DNA of 64,000 bases, taken from NCBI GenBank assembly GCA_021234155.1, contig JAJEKV010000031.1, positions 14,129,748 to 14,193,747 of the forward strand, in the 5' to 3' direction. Below, one piece after another: positions 36,757 through 48,662 of this stretch; within the stretch, counting starts at the first letter, position 1; every line of letters begins with the position of its first letter. This DNA is from Isoetes taiwanensis (lineage: Eukaryota > Streptophyta > Lycopodiopsida > Isoetales > Isoetaceae). The position numbers were made by a program, and so were the translations under genes. Under the pieces are notes generated by a model, which worked only from the letters and a program-made list of their open reading frames with translations, was not told the DNA's origin and did no database searches.

Positions 36757-37725
36757 GGATCTACCAATGTAGATCCCAAGGTCCTATCATCAATTTGAGG
36801 ACCTCAAAATTATTCTTATGCAGATGATGATCTCCTACCATCAATTGAGCCTCAAATTGTTCTTATCCAGATGATGCTTTACTATGATCAGTCTGAGACT
36901 AAAGACATTTTATCAAAAAGCATTGCATATTGAAGGCAACACGATCTATTTTAGGTTGTATAGCATACAAACAGCTTCTGCATTTTTTTATGCCTAATCA
37001 TCGTGTTCAAGATTATATCAACAACAACAGACATAGACAGCTCGAAAATTCAATCAAGTCGAAGCCCAAATACAATGTGAACCCAAATACTCTAGAACCA
37101 GAAGAGGCATGCAAATTTATTTATTTATTTTAATCTTTTCAAAATGTGATGTTCAACAATGTATATGTGAGTTGTGTATATACAAGGAGCCTGTATTTAC
37201 TTTGTCACCATGAGTATGTACAAAGATATATGAGCTTCTTTTTTAAATCGAAGCCCCTTTCAAAGATGGGAACTTGAGGATGGTGCTTTTTTGCGAAGGC
37301 ACTCTCCATATCTAATTGTTCTAATGGTCATTCCTATGATTTGGTTTGTATTTGGATAATAAGCAAATGGAAACCATGTGACGATATATTTAGAACCATT
37401 ATATCTCTTCCCTGATTTGATTATAATATAGAATTAAACCATCATCGAACAGCAAAAGGGTTTCACCATTGATCTCTATGTTCGTACATTAAATGGATTA
37501 GTCTAAGCATTATGTTCAAAATTATACAAGCGCAAGTGCATCAATGTGTAACTATATAATTCTATAATGACAATTTGGTTTTACGATGTAGATCACAAAG
37601 ATAGTTCTGCTTTGTTGCTTTAACATTACATCATAAATTTGCAAAGGTTCCTGAAGCCCAACAACACCTGACTATTCGTAAAAGTTACCATAAATAAAAC
37701 AATGAAAAAACGCCCCAAAATTGCT
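36757..37725. other. AT-rich stretch upstream of a Helitron end
   Basis: No gene is recognised. It may be the 3' part of the Helitron that ends at 37,759. Confidence 0.4.
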
Positions 37726-37733
37726 ACTAAAGC

Positions 37734-37759
37734 CCGGCAACGCCGGGCACCATAACTAG
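37734..37759 (+). mobile_element. Helitron 3' terminus
   Basis: A GC hairpin GCCCGGC-AA-CGCCGGGC (loop AA/AAC) is followed by ACCATAACTAG and then T. This is a textbook Helitron 3' end. It is related to, but not the same as, the end at 12,513. The 5' end was not found; the LARD-like element could lie inside the same Helitron. Confidence 0.85.
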
Positions 37760-38150
37760 TAATATTTAAAATGCTTGTCATTAACCATCGAGTATCCAAA
37801 AATTATGAAATACTTCTTGTATTCTGTATGCAATGTTTTTTTATTGGCAGGGAGAATTGGGAAACATCTAGTTGGAAACTTTAATTCTGAAGTTCACTTC
37901 AAAGGTTGATCGGGTACAATATTTGAGTGAGAGAGAGGACATTGTTGGGATAATATACAGGGCCGTAAAGAATAAAGATATGATGGGAGCTTGGTCTATT
38001 TGTAAAGATGAAAAGGGAACTTGTGATAGTTGGTGGAACAATTTTTCAATCCTAATGAATCCATGAATCTAAGACAATGTCACATGCTCATTCCTGGAAG
38101 CATAACAAGTTGTGAGTGAGGTTTTTCTCGCCAGAAAGATATCAAGAGTG

Positions 38151-38640
38151 CTACAAAAACTTGTATGGACCTAGATGGGGTCTTTTATGTCTCCGCTCAA
38201 ATAGATGAGTATCACAACAAGCTGCAAATCTGATGGCTTCTTCTAGCATTTTGGGATCCTCCATAGACAATAATATGTTTTTGACATCCTCACATAAGCC
38301 CCTTCGAAAACAATCTCGAAGCGCAACATCATCCCAGGCTGTATCTATAGCAAATTTGGCAGAATTCTGATGCATATACTGAAGCTAGACGAGGACCTTA
38401 CCTGAGATTACTGAGTTTCATAGCAGCTGTGCGCTGCCGATCTATACCAAAACATGCCTTGAGCTCAACAATAAAAACAGCAAAGTCTCGCAATTCTAAA
38501 GCCTCTCTCTCCAACAAAGGAGCAAACCAACTAAGAGCTGGTCTTTTGAAAAGAGAACCGACCAATCCAACATGTTCCCGATCTGTGGAATACCTATGAG
38601 GATGTAGCTGAATGAGGATGGAGCTGATATACTTGAACAA
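38151..38640 (-). pseudogene. Ty3/gypsy gag fragment
   Basis: The minus strand reads REHVGLVGSLFKRPALSWFAPLLERE and FIVELKACFGIDRQRTAAMKLSNLR. After a frame change come FAIDTAWDDVALRDCFRRGLCEDVKNILL and CDTHLFERRHKR. This is the retrotransposon gag core of a gypsy lineage different from the one at 14 kb. No protease or RT follows. Confidence 0.75.
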
Positions 38641-38760
38641 GCTACTGGACTTGCTGTAATAAGGTCGAAACGTCCTCTATAGAGATGAAATCACCTGGAG
38701 CAAAAAAATAATGTTTAGTATCAGAGCCGGCAAGAACTGGTAAGATATTTCATTTCAAAT

Positions 38761-38945
38761 TGTCATGAACCTACGAAAAAATAAGAATACGCAAGAAATA
38801 CGGAGAAAATATGCTAAGATCGATAAAGAATCTGATATATGATGAAGAGACAAGAATACAATGGCCCAAAGGCAAGAAGGAACACGAGAGAGATGCCTAG
38901 AGAGATGCCTAGATGGCTCAAGACTGGTGTTGAACCGGAATGGTT
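38761..38945. repeat. LTR-like repeat, copy 1
   Basis: Begins TGTCATGAA and shares AAGAATCTGATATAT, AATGGCCCAAAG and GGCTCAAGACTGG in order with 62,968-63,142. It lies just beyond the 5' side of the minus-strand gag fragment, so it may be that element's LTR, though a clear primer site is not adjacent. Confidence 0.6.
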
Positions 38946-39171
38946 CGACAAGAAGGAGGCGTGTCTATATATATCTAAGCCAATGGTTAGGATCGCACCA
39001 CTTCGATGGACGAGATCGTGCCAAGTATCACACATGCCTGTATGTTTTGGAACCTTCTGGAAAAAATCCTGCATATAAAAAAGATGTGAATGTCTTCAAC
39101 AAGTATTAGAAGTGCATTTGGCAAAGATGCATGACTTGCAGCTATAAGGTTGTAATTTCAAACCCTGCCTT

Positions 39172-39820
39172 GTGCAACTACATTTTTTTCATCCGTGTGA
39201 CTACATTTTTTTCATCCGTGTGACGACCATCCGTGTACGAACACCCGTATGTGAACATCATACGAGTAAAATACTCGTGTGGTACAAATACCCGTATAGT
39301 CGTCACAATACTCATGGACATGGCATCTGCTTGCCAACTATGCAATCAAACAAAAATGGGAAACCTTGTTTGGCATAGTGAGTTTAAATCCCACACATTC
39401 GAAATCGGCAAAGAACCCGCGAGCAAGATTGCAGCCATGCTAAATTTCTTGTATTCATAATGGTTCTTTGTGTGTATACGCGTGTGCATATGCTTGCCCC
39501 ATGTGCACATGCATATGTCACTAGAGATTACAAATCCTCCACTATGTGTTTATGTATTCTTAACTGAAATTATATATATTTTTTGTATGTAACTTGCCAT
39601 ATAACGGTATAGTATTTTAAACCCTTCTTGCTCCAACGATTAAAATAAGCTGTATAAAATTTGAGCCATAAAAAAGGGGCAACACCACACATTGCTTTAT
39701 TGGCTTGTTCATATTGATTTTATCTTCCATCGATACGTAATTTATCAAGTCCCATAGACCTTTGGTCTCCGTCAATGTTAAAATTCAAATTCAAATTCAA
39801 ATTCAAGTTCAAGTTCAACT
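39172..39820. repeat. Short tandem repeats
   Basis: A ~23-bp unit containing CTACATTTTTTTCATCCGTG occurs twice near 39,178-39,225. A hexamer run (AAATTC)n grading into CAAGTT lies at about 39,780-39,817. Confidence 0.7.
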
Positions 39821-40600
39821 TGGATAAAGATGGATGTAAGAAAAGGCACCATATTGCCTGCATAATGGGGACACTAGTTAAAAAAATATAGACTCTAACC
39901 GTGGAATCAACTTGGCGCAAAATTCGACAAGGAGGCTTTCATTCAATAACCATCATGTGTAATATCAAGCCAAAGTTGGAAGCGAGCTTTTGCATTGAAC
40001 CCTTGTGCATTCACTAATCTTAACATCACATACATCCAAAATCCATAAGGATATCATACTACTTTCCACCTGAAAGCATTAGAGAACACGAGAGGAAACC
40101 ATATGAATTTCAACCAAAATAACTATAAAACAACAACACGATTGTACTCTGGACATGTTTGGGAATCTAACCATATTATATTAATATGGTTTAAGACAAT
40201 GTTATGACATATTATAAGTCATAAGTCTACAAATTTGTAATGATTACTAGACTGAGGTCAAAAATTTTGTTTCGAGAGGGTGAGAATTTCAGTGAGAGTT
40301 GGATGCTTGCCTGTGGCGCACAATGGAGACTGTATGTGGAAGATAATTTGGAAGACGTGGCCGATAATGCAGGGGGCGCGGCAGTGACTACTCGAAACGG
40401 CCGAGGTGTTAATGTATTTAAGGGGGGGCTCCAAGGTTGTAGAATGCACAAGTTTGTTGAACTTGAAACCAAACTTACTCTTGGGCAAAGCGCTCCATCA
40501 ATGCCTTGCTAAGTTGAAAGGGAACGTTCCCACCAAATTGGCCATAAGTTGGTGTGTTTTTTTCCCTTCCAAAAACCTTCGTTCTAAATTTCACGTTCAA
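39820..40600. other. Upstream region of the permease gene
   Basis: No other gene is recognised. The permease promoter should lie here, but I could not pick a TATA box or transcription start with confidence. Confidence 0.4.
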
Positions 40601-40603
40601 AAT

Positions 40604-42587
40604 ATGTCCTCCAAAATGCTCAAGGCAGCCCTCGGCCTCCAAGATCTCGAAAATGCAAGCAACAAAGAAATCAACCTTGATGTCGGAAGTCCGGCGGTCC
40701 TCCTCCGATCCAACAGCCGAGACGACGATGGTCGCCCTCGCCGGACCGGTAAACCTATTCCATTCTTTTCTTTCTTTTTCCAGAAAAAAAATCCGGCATT
40801 TTTAAGCTCGGCTATGGCGAATTCGTATCTTGAAATGTGGTTCTTTTCTCCTCTTCTTTCCGCTGTTTTTTCTTAGGAACTGTATGGACCGCTGCTGCGC
40901 ATGTTATTACCGCTGTTATTGGATCAGGAGTTCTTTCTTTGGCTTGGAGTATGGCGCAGTTGGGATGGATTGCTGGCCCCCCTGTTCTTCTCGCATTTGC
41001 CTTTGTCACATATTATACATCTATCTTGCTGGCCGATTGTTATAGATCTCCTGATGCTGAAACTGGCCGGAGAAATTACACCTACATGGATGCTGTCAGA
41101 GCAAATTTAGGTATTTCTTGCTCTGTAACAAAGTTTGGCATTGTTTGTTCGTTTTCTATGTCGGTTTTGATTTATACAGCATAAAACTGTATTTAGGTGG
41201 ATCTCAAATATGGATCTGCGGCCTTGTCCAGTACATTAATTTGGTTGGGACATCAATAGGATACACAATCACTGCATCTATTAGCATGGTGTAAGTGGAG
41301 CCAATATTGTTACACGTATTCGTTGCTCTCTGTGATGATCTCTGCTGATTTATGTCATAACGTATCTTACAGGGCAATAAGACGATCAGATTGCTTCCAC
41401 ACAGAGGGTGATTCTGCACTCTGTCATGTATCTAACAACATGTACATGCTCATATTTGGAGCTATGCAGCTTGTGCTCTCTCAAATCCCCGATTTTGGCA
41501 GCGTATGGTGGTTATCTATACTTGCTGCAATTATGTCCTTCTCCTATTCTCTTATTGGCCTGGGTTTAGGAATGGGAAAAACATTTGGTGGGCATTTTCT
41601 GTCCCTCCACATAGTTAATATGCCAAGCAATAACAAAACTCACCATGATTTTTCTTTTTCAGAAACAGGCCATTCCCATGGAACCGCCACTGGTGTAGGC
41701 CTCAGTGATGGATTAACTGAAGCAGAGAAGATCTGGCAAGTTTTTCAAGCTCTAGGAAATGTGGCATTTGCTTATTCATTTTCAATGATTTTAATTGAAA
41801 TTCAGGACACGTTAAAATCTCCTCCGGCAGAGAATAAGAGCATGAAGAGGGCCACATTCATGGGCATTTTAACCACTACTATGTTCTATATGTCAGTAGG
41901 TTGCTTTGGTTATGCAGCATTTGGAAACCACGCACCTGGAAACCTTCTTACAGGCTTTGGCTTCTACAACCCTTTTTGGCTTGTTGATTTTGCCAATGCA
42001 TGCATAGCCGTTCATCTGGTGGGAGCCTATCAGGTACGCTTTAACTTATATAGGCTATTATTTCCTTTTCCTTTGCTTTGTTTTTTCTTATTCTTATTAC
42101 ATTTTTGTTTGTGACATGACAAAATATTATCTATCTAAAAGGAGGTGTTTTGACGCACACATTGTTTTCGTAGGTATACACCCAACCCATCTTTGCATTT
42201 GTGGAGGATTGGGCTCTGTCAAGGTGGCCTAAGAACACCTTTGTGCGTGATGAACATGTTTTGTGCGGTTCCATTAGAGTGAACATGTTTAGACTAGTGT
42301 GGAGGAGTATCTTCGTCGTCGTCACAACTGTCGTATCCATGTTGCTTCCCTTTTTCAACGACATATTGGGCCTCATGGGAGCCTTTGCCTTCTGGCCACT
42401 TACTGTGCATTTCCCAGTTGAAATGTATCTCAACCAAACTAAGACACCCAAGTGGTCATCCACATGGATCGGCTTGCGTCTTCTCAGTCTTATATGCCTT
42501 CTTGTTTCAATATGTGCAGGAATCGGCTCCCTTGTTGGAATTAGCAAAGTTGTCCGACATTATACACCCTTTAAGACTATTTATTAG
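40604..42587 (+). CDS. Amino acid permease (AAP clade, AAAP family), 5 exons
   Basis: Exons fit at 40,604-40,748, 40,877-41,110, 41,197-41,290, 41,373-42,033 and 42,174-42,587, all with GT-AG introns of 82-140 bp; they sum to 1,548 nt, a 515-residue protein. The start follows the family's short acidic N-terminus before GTVWTAAAHVITAVIGSGVL. Typical AAP blocks follow: SLAWSMAQLGWIAGP, YTYMDAVRANLG, INLVGTSIGYTITASISM, LSQIPDFGSVWWLSI, EAEKIWQVFQALGNVAFAYS, TTTMFYMSVGCFGYAAFG, GFGFYNPFWLVDFANACIAV, YTQPIFAFVEDW and FPVEMYL. This gives about 11 membrane spans. AAPs are plasma-membrane proton-coupled importers of neutral and acidic amino acids. No stop or frameshift is seen, so the gene looks functional. 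An in-frame ATG at 40,616 is an alternative start. Confidence 0.93.
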
Positions 42588-42799
42588 ACAAGATTTACTC
42601 AAGATGTATATACTCATAAGAGAAAGCGTTCATATCTCATATGAGGAATTTCTTTATGACATATGTTATAGAGGAAATGGGAAGGAGTTTACCACAACCG
42701 CCCATTGTTGTTTTTGTGCTTGTTGTCAAGTGCAATATAAATATTATAAGTCCATTGCAAAATTATGTACTCACTTATTTTGATGGTTTTTAATCCTCA

Positions 42800-43340
42800 A
42801 GCATTTAAAAATCACCATTACAATTAGGCTTAACTACCAAAACGCCTCAAACATTTTGTTAATTACCACCATCATGAAGTCAAGGGTTTAGTATGACAAA
42901 CATCAATTTAGTAATATAGATTTTAAATTCCATTGCTTTGAAGTCACATGGTTCTAGACCACATATAATAATGCATGCACATATGAAATGACTAATAGTG
43001 GATTGCTGATAGTGTGTGAAAGATTAATGGTGAAAACTAAAGCTCGAAATGGTTCTATAAGTTAAACCTTATAGCCAAAATCCCAAATATGATATGATAT
43101 GAATCTATCAAGCCAATGAGGCCCTCATGCCTCTATGGCAAAACTATTACAAAAGTTTGAGTGAAATCTAAGCGCACTAATCCAAGGCGCTATATATATC
43201 AAAGTTAAGCATTAAATTATACAGATCAATTATGTCTGCCCTTTCTTCCAAACATCCCGAATGTAAGTGATTAAAGTATGTGATGATACTCTTACTCTTA
43301 CTAATTGCTCTGCACCATACTAACTTCTATCAAATTAACC
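42800..43340. other. Intergenic stretch downstream of the permease
   Basis: No gene is recognised. The permease 3' UTR probably occupies the first ~200 bp; no perfect AATAAA is seen. Confidence 0.4.
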
Positions 43341-43345
43341 TTTAT

Positions 43346-43567
43346 GGGCAGGTGAAGTTCAGCTAAAAGCTCGTGTGAAGGGTGATGAAGCGCGAATGAA
43401 GTGTTGTAGCAATTATTGAGCACATGCATCGTCCACATGAGAAATTGAGCACCTGCATTCAAAACAGACCCACTTCCAAGCCTAATATCTGCACGACTTC
43501 CTTTTTGAAGGGACGCCCATACCTTCCAAGCCTAATCTATGTTAAAGCCCATAATCAATTTTCCTTA
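43346..43567 (+). repeat. 222-bp repeat, left copy of an inverted pair
   Basis: Runs from GGGCAGGTGAAGTTC to CAATTTTCCTTA and is the reverse complement of 48,441-48,662 at roughly 90% identity by eye. The left copy is flanked by a diverged direct repeat of about 50 bp (ACCATACTAACTTC at about 43,315 and 43,600). Confidence 0.85.
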
Positions 43568-43687
43568 AAAATTTAATTACGCTTACTAATTGCCCTACAC
43601 CATACTAACTTCTATCAAATTAACCTTTATGTCAAAAACTCTCCTACATCTATTATCTAAGCTTTGAGTATATTTGCTTTACACCTC

Positions 43688-44390
43688 CGTAATCACCACT
43701 TGCCTGGGATTACTGTATTTTTCTGTATCTATTTTAAGGTGGAATTTCACCTCCACCAAGATCTGCTTGGCCAGATTATTTTTTTTTCACAGATTTTCAA
43801 CTCAGAATTTTCAACTCAGATTTTTACAGATTTTCAACAGATTTTCACAGATATTCAACTTAGATTTTCACATACAATTCAACTCAGAATACAAAATCAC
43901 TCAAGATTAACAGATGAAGCCTCCAGGCGACTCCAGACCACTCCAGACGAAGAAATCCAGCAAAAGAAGACTGTAGGCAGATGAATGCAGCAAAAATACT
44001 GTTCAAGATTAACAGATGAAGCCTCCAGGCGACTTCAGACCACTCCAGACGAAAAATGCTTCACAAAATCACTCCCAAAATAGTCTCCAAAGCCCTAAAA
44101 TACCTGCACAGAAACAAAAAAATGATTACGGCATCAAAACATAAGAAAAATTAAAACAAAATTGATAAACATGAGCATTACCATGGAGCGCCTCCGCCGG
44201 ACATTACTCCAGGTCAAAATGCGCGATGGCGCCGGAGATCGCCATCGCTGAAGCTTGGAAACAGAGAGAGAGAAGTTCGCCGGAGAGAAAAGGAATTTTT
44301 CCACGTCAGAAAATTTCTTTTAAGTGAACTGCCACGTCATCGCCGGAAATTTTTACAGAAACGTAATCCCGGCAAGTGGTGATTACGTTT
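43688..44390. repeat. Possible foldback/MITE-like segment with direct repeats
   Basis: CGTAATCACCACTTGCC at 43,688 reappears inverted at about 44,371-44,387, with GGGATTAC also matching. The right end is itself a hairpin AAACGTAATC/GATTACGTTT (44,359-44,390). Inside, a block with ACAGATGAAGCCTCCAGGCG occurs twice (about 43,909 and 44,010), and CAGATTTTCAAC motifs repeat around 43,790-43,870. Confidence 0.5.
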
Positions 44391-44564
44391 GTTAATTTCC
44401 GGCGGTCGGGATTCCGCCGGAAATTATCTAATACCATAAAATAACATTATCACTTCATATATAATTCAGTTTGTTATTTTTCATTGTTCTTGTGCCTCCT
44501 TATTTTTTTCTGCGCCGCAATCCAATCTCATATTTTCTTGCCACGTCTTTTATTGGAAAAAATC

Positions 44565-44650
44565 TTGCTCGACGCTTGGCAGCGATGGCATCTAGCTTCG
44601 GCTCTTGCTCGATGCTTGGCAGCGATGGCATCTAGCTTCGGCTTTGGCTC
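44565..44650. repeat. 40-bp direct duplication
   Basis: CGCTTGGCAGCGATGGCATC and the following CTTCGGCT recur after 40 bp. A frame begins MASSFGFGSKANIE in the second copy and meets a GTAAGG donor-like site at 44,733. It could be a transit-peptide exon, but I do not recognise it. Confidence 0.6.
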
Positions 44651-46413
44651 TAAGGCTAATATCGAGTGCTCCAGCATCTGCAAAACGACAATGGCAGAGG
44701 CGCCATCGAATGGCATATTGTTGGACTATGGAGGTAAGGCTATGGAGTCTTCTCCCTTGGCAGTCCTTAAAGCTTAACCCCTACCTAAGATACCTACAGA
44801 GAAGATGATCTATCTTTCTCGGATATGGTATGCTTGAGGGATTTAGTTCAATCCTTTTTTTTCCAGCAAGTCCTTTGATGCTCTGTTTGCAAGGGTTTGG
44901 CGAAATTAACAAGGGACAATGCAAGTTAAGGGTTTATTTTTAGATTTTGATGGGGCAAAATACTGCATGCTAGGAGATCTTGGAAAAAAAAACCGAATTC
45001 CGGATTGCCGGATAGGAGATGCTGTGGTTTTTGTTTGCTTCTGTTGGTAAGGCACAAAAATCTGTTTCTTTTAATTATTTATTGGCAAACGCTAAGGCAA
45101 CCCATAATGATTTAGGAACAGAGCAATCATGCGTATCTAGAGCAGGCCCAGGTTGCAGGTGATTCAAAATTATGTTGAGGATCCTGAAGCTTGAGTTAGG
45201 TCTTGGGCCTTTGGTACAACCGGCCAGGTAGAACACTCTAGAAGGTTTATGGACCTAAAACGCAGAAATTTCACGCTGTCTAATCCGCTAAGCTATATTA
45301 TTGCTGCATGGAGCTCTTTGTGCCATTGGGCACCTTCAACTGATCACTTGCAGGTTAGCTTTGCGTTTTGATAACTAGTTTCTTGCTCATAGTAAATCCT
45401 TAATGTGTTTGTAAATCCATGGTGATAAGCTTTATTGTAATTTGTGTCTGCTGTAGCTCAGGCATTGGATTGCGTTTGAAATGGTTTATGCATGTGTATT
45501 AATTCGCTGTGCTTTTGTGCTATTTCAGGTCGATTGACACTTTCAGATGGGAGCATTTACAGAGATGTTGTACCCAAGAGTGCCTCTACCGGTAGATTAT
45601 GAGTCTGAAAACCCTATCATGTGCAAAATTCTTTACGTAAGATGTGCTTGATGGAAAATGCTGGGATGTGGTGCTAAACATGCAAAAAAAACTATTGCAT
45701 TTGGGTGAATTCATTGGCCTGGATTCATTGCTCATAGGTTGAGGCAGAAGAACATGGTATTGACCTCCAAATTACTGAGGTTCGAACTGCTAGAAAGTCA
45801 TAACAGGAGTGAGGCCCCTTTTTACACTGACTTGAATGTTTGTCAGATAATAATCTGTGATTTTTAGCCTGCCTTAGAATATATTAGATGAGAATTAAGT
45901 ATCTGCTACTTGGGGTGAAGCACTAGATAAAAAATGTGTTGTTTCTTCTTCAACTTATTATTCCTCTCATGCAATGCAATTTGTGAAGAACTGAAAAATG
46001 GATAGGAGCCTGTTTGTTTTCAATAGGTTTTATGGGAACCAATGTTTCAGTCCAGCAGCTATTCCATCAACATAGTCTATCAATGCATTGCAGATTGTCT
46101 TAACACTGTGATGTGTACACAAGTTGTTTCACTTCTATATTTTGTTTGTTTTGCAAAATGTGCAACTAGTCATATCTACCTTCTTACAGAAGATGAAAGC
46201 CGCAGGTCCCAAGGTAAAGCTCCAGTTTCTAGGTGTAGCTTGAGAAAGAAAATACTATCCGATTGTTTTGCCGCATTAAATATACACGCATTCGTCTTGC
46301 CCATTTTTTCTGCAAATCTAGGGCTGTGTAGTTGGCAGTCCTCTGTTCCTTTAAAATCTTTATCCTCTGCTTTGTATAATATTTAATTGCTCTTATTATT
46401 TACCAAACTACAG

Positions 46414-46784
46414 GCTGCTGCACTAGGGCGAGCTCTTCAAATGAAAGATTTGCATGCATATGTCTATGTTGCCATGCGGTATTGGCATCCATTTACAGAA
46501 GAAGCTCTTGAACAGGTGCATACTAAGTTGTGCATGTTTTGTTACCACTGCTTAAGAATGATCTAATTTATCAGATTCTCCAAGTTCTTTGAACTTTAGA
46601 AGTGATGGCAGATTTTTGTGGCTGCTTAATAGTTTAGTTGTGTTTGGTTCAATATACGAAGGACAAATACGCTTCGCAGATGCCACATACAGTGATTCCA
46701 TCATGGTGCAGAAGAGGGGTATATGTGCGGGCTATATCGACGTTAATTTTGAACGAGCTTAACAGTTTTGAAAGCGCAAATGAG
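46414..46784 (+). pseudogene. Ferrochelatase gene fragment, two exons
   Basis: Exon A (46,414-46,515, 34 codons, bounded by CAG and GTGCAT) reads [31 protein letters not shown] in two overlapping parts; [11 protein letters not shown] is diagnostic for ferrochelatase, which inserts iron into protoporphyrin IX in plastids. Exon B (46,662-46,784, 41 codons) reads DKYASQMPHTVIPSW and then VRAISTLILNELNSF, the family's MQHTVIPSW region. The segment normally between them, with the LPLYPQFS/SGSS block, is not in the 146 bp separating the exons. The earlier LLNLGGPE part and the later HGVP part are absent within several kb. This is a captured or degenerate fragment, not a working gene. Confidence 0.8.
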
Positions 46785-47904
46785 GTATATAGGCCTTTGT
46801 TGTGTCCCTTTTTTATGTAGTATCTATCATGCACTGTTTGCATTAGCATTGTGTCAATATATTTATGAAATTAAGGTCCAGATAACTTTGCTTTCTTTGG
46901 ATTAGATAGAACATGTTTGGAATATGCACTATTTGCATTAGCATTGTGTGAATATATTTAAGAACTTAGGTCGATGTAACTTTGCTTTCTTCAGAACATG
47001 TTTGGTAGAACATTTCTAATTTACATGTTCCTGATATTGGTTGTTCATTCCAGATTGGTTAAATTGTATCAGCTAATCTTAGTACCTTACATGCATTCTT
47101 AGGTCTGATTGACTAAGTCAGTTGTGGTAGCCACGGTCTTGCTATATTGCAGTTAGAAGATGTTTGACAGTATCAAATGAAGTGTCATGGATTGCCATGA
47201 TTTTAGATCTGATTGTTGCTTTTCATCTGATGTTCTAAATATATTTCGGATGTTTCAGACATTTAAATAAATTTTTTGGCTTATCTAAGTATAAAACCAA
47301 GTGTGTCTGTCGACTTCCTGATTTCGGAAAATAAATAGTGTTCATTTATGTACACAAAGTAGGCTTCCAATTATATAGGAGATAAGTAACTAGGAACATG
47401 TTTGCTAAAAATCCATAAGTGATAGTCATACGTGAAAAGTGTATATACACATTCTCTACAACACAACCCCAATGGGTTGTGCAACAATTATGGTGCTTGC
47501 TGCAGTCCCATAGTGGCTTCTATGTGAGGAATGGCAACCAACAATGAATATAATATGTCGTTTTAGCTTTTTTTGCTTTGGTGAGCTACAATGGAATTGG
47601 AATTTTGAATTAATTATTTCAAATTGGTTGATTCAGTTTGTTTGCGACACATTTTGTGTAGTGGGCTTTTGGGTTGGGGGATGCATTGATAGGTCTAATG
47701 TGTAGATTGATTTCATGCTTTGTAAGGATGTTAATAGTGCACAACTATTCCTTTTCATTCTTTTAGATATTCTTCCACCAAATTGATTACACAATAGCTC
47801 TTGAAAGCTCTTGAGAGAACTCAAGCATAAATATTTCTCTTCGATATTCAATGATATTCTAACACTAACATTAATGAGCTGTATGTTGGAAAACTTTCAC
47901 TAGG

Positions 47905-48098
47905 TTCATGTCATGACAAAGACATGACATGGTTAGATTACTTTGGTTCGAAGGAAGGTTACACCAGGTCGGGAAAGAGAAATGTTTGCGGCGGCCAACT
48001 ATGTTCATGTTATGACAAAGACATGGGCAGATTACTTGGGTTCGAAGGTGACACCGGGTTGGGAAAGAGAAATGTTCGCGGCGGCCTTGGCCGCCGCG
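47905..48098. repeat. 99-bp tandem duplication ending in a GC-rich palindrome
   Basis: A block from TTCATGT.ATGACAAAGACATG to GCGGCGGCC is duplicated with a 99-bp period. The second copy runs into CGCGGCGGCC-TT-GGCCGCCGCG (48,077-48,098), a perfect 10-bp-arm hairpin. The outer flank AAATTTATCGCGGCGGCC, read on the minus strand, recurs on the plus strand at 57,063-57,080. Confidence 0.8.
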
Positions 48099-48440
48099 AT
48101 AAATTTCTTGTTATAGAAAGGCACGTTGATTTGTTTATGAACTATAATTATCAAAATGCCCTTATATTCTTACAAATTATCAAGATGTACCATTTTTTGC
48201 TGGTGGGCTAAAGAATTTTTTGCTGGTGGGCACTGATTGGCAAGCAAATGCAAGCCGATCAATTCACGAAGGGCTAAACAAGGAGAAGAATGATCTTCAG
48301 TAAACAATAGTCTTAAATTTAACAGTTTTATATCACAGAATCGGCCATATCTACCCTCAACCTGGCAGAAATTGAAGCTCAACCTTGCAACATACATGAA
48401 AGAATTGAAGTAGAGTATCGGCTAATTAATGTGCTGTAAA

Positions 48441-48662
48441 TAAGGAAAATTGATTATGGGCGTTAACACATATTAGGCTTGCAAAGTGTGGGCATCCCTT
48501 CAAAAAGGTAGTCGTGCAGATATTAGGCTTGGAAGTGGGTGTGTTTTGAATGCAGGTGCTCAATTTCTCATGTGGACGATGCATGTGCTCAATAATTGTT
48601 ACAACACTTCATTCGCACTTCATCACCCTTCACACGAGCTTTCAGCCGAACTTCACCCGCCC
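48441..48662 (-). repeat. 222-bp repeat, right copy of an inverted pair
   Basis: Reverse complement of 43,346-43,567. The pair encloses 4.9 kb with the ferrochelatase exons. I found no matching target duplication at the outer ends. Confidence 0.85.

Noticed and set aside
37850-38066. Exon of a host gene
   Set aside because: Open for 64 codons after an acceptor-like site, but no recognisable motif and no partner exons.
38715-38730. Primer-binding site (TAGTATCAGAGCC)
   Set aside because: It is on the plus strand while the adjacent gag is on the minus strand, and no LTR end abuts it.
44624-44732. Transit-peptide exon of the ferrochelatase gene
   Set aside because: The position and a GTAAGG donor fit, but the residues do not resemble known ferrochelatase N-termini and lie 1.7 kb away.
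43346-48662. Proven Pack-MULE
   Set aside because: The inverted repeats are clear but the outer flanks (AACCTTTAT and TTCTTCAAA) do not match, so no target duplication supports it.
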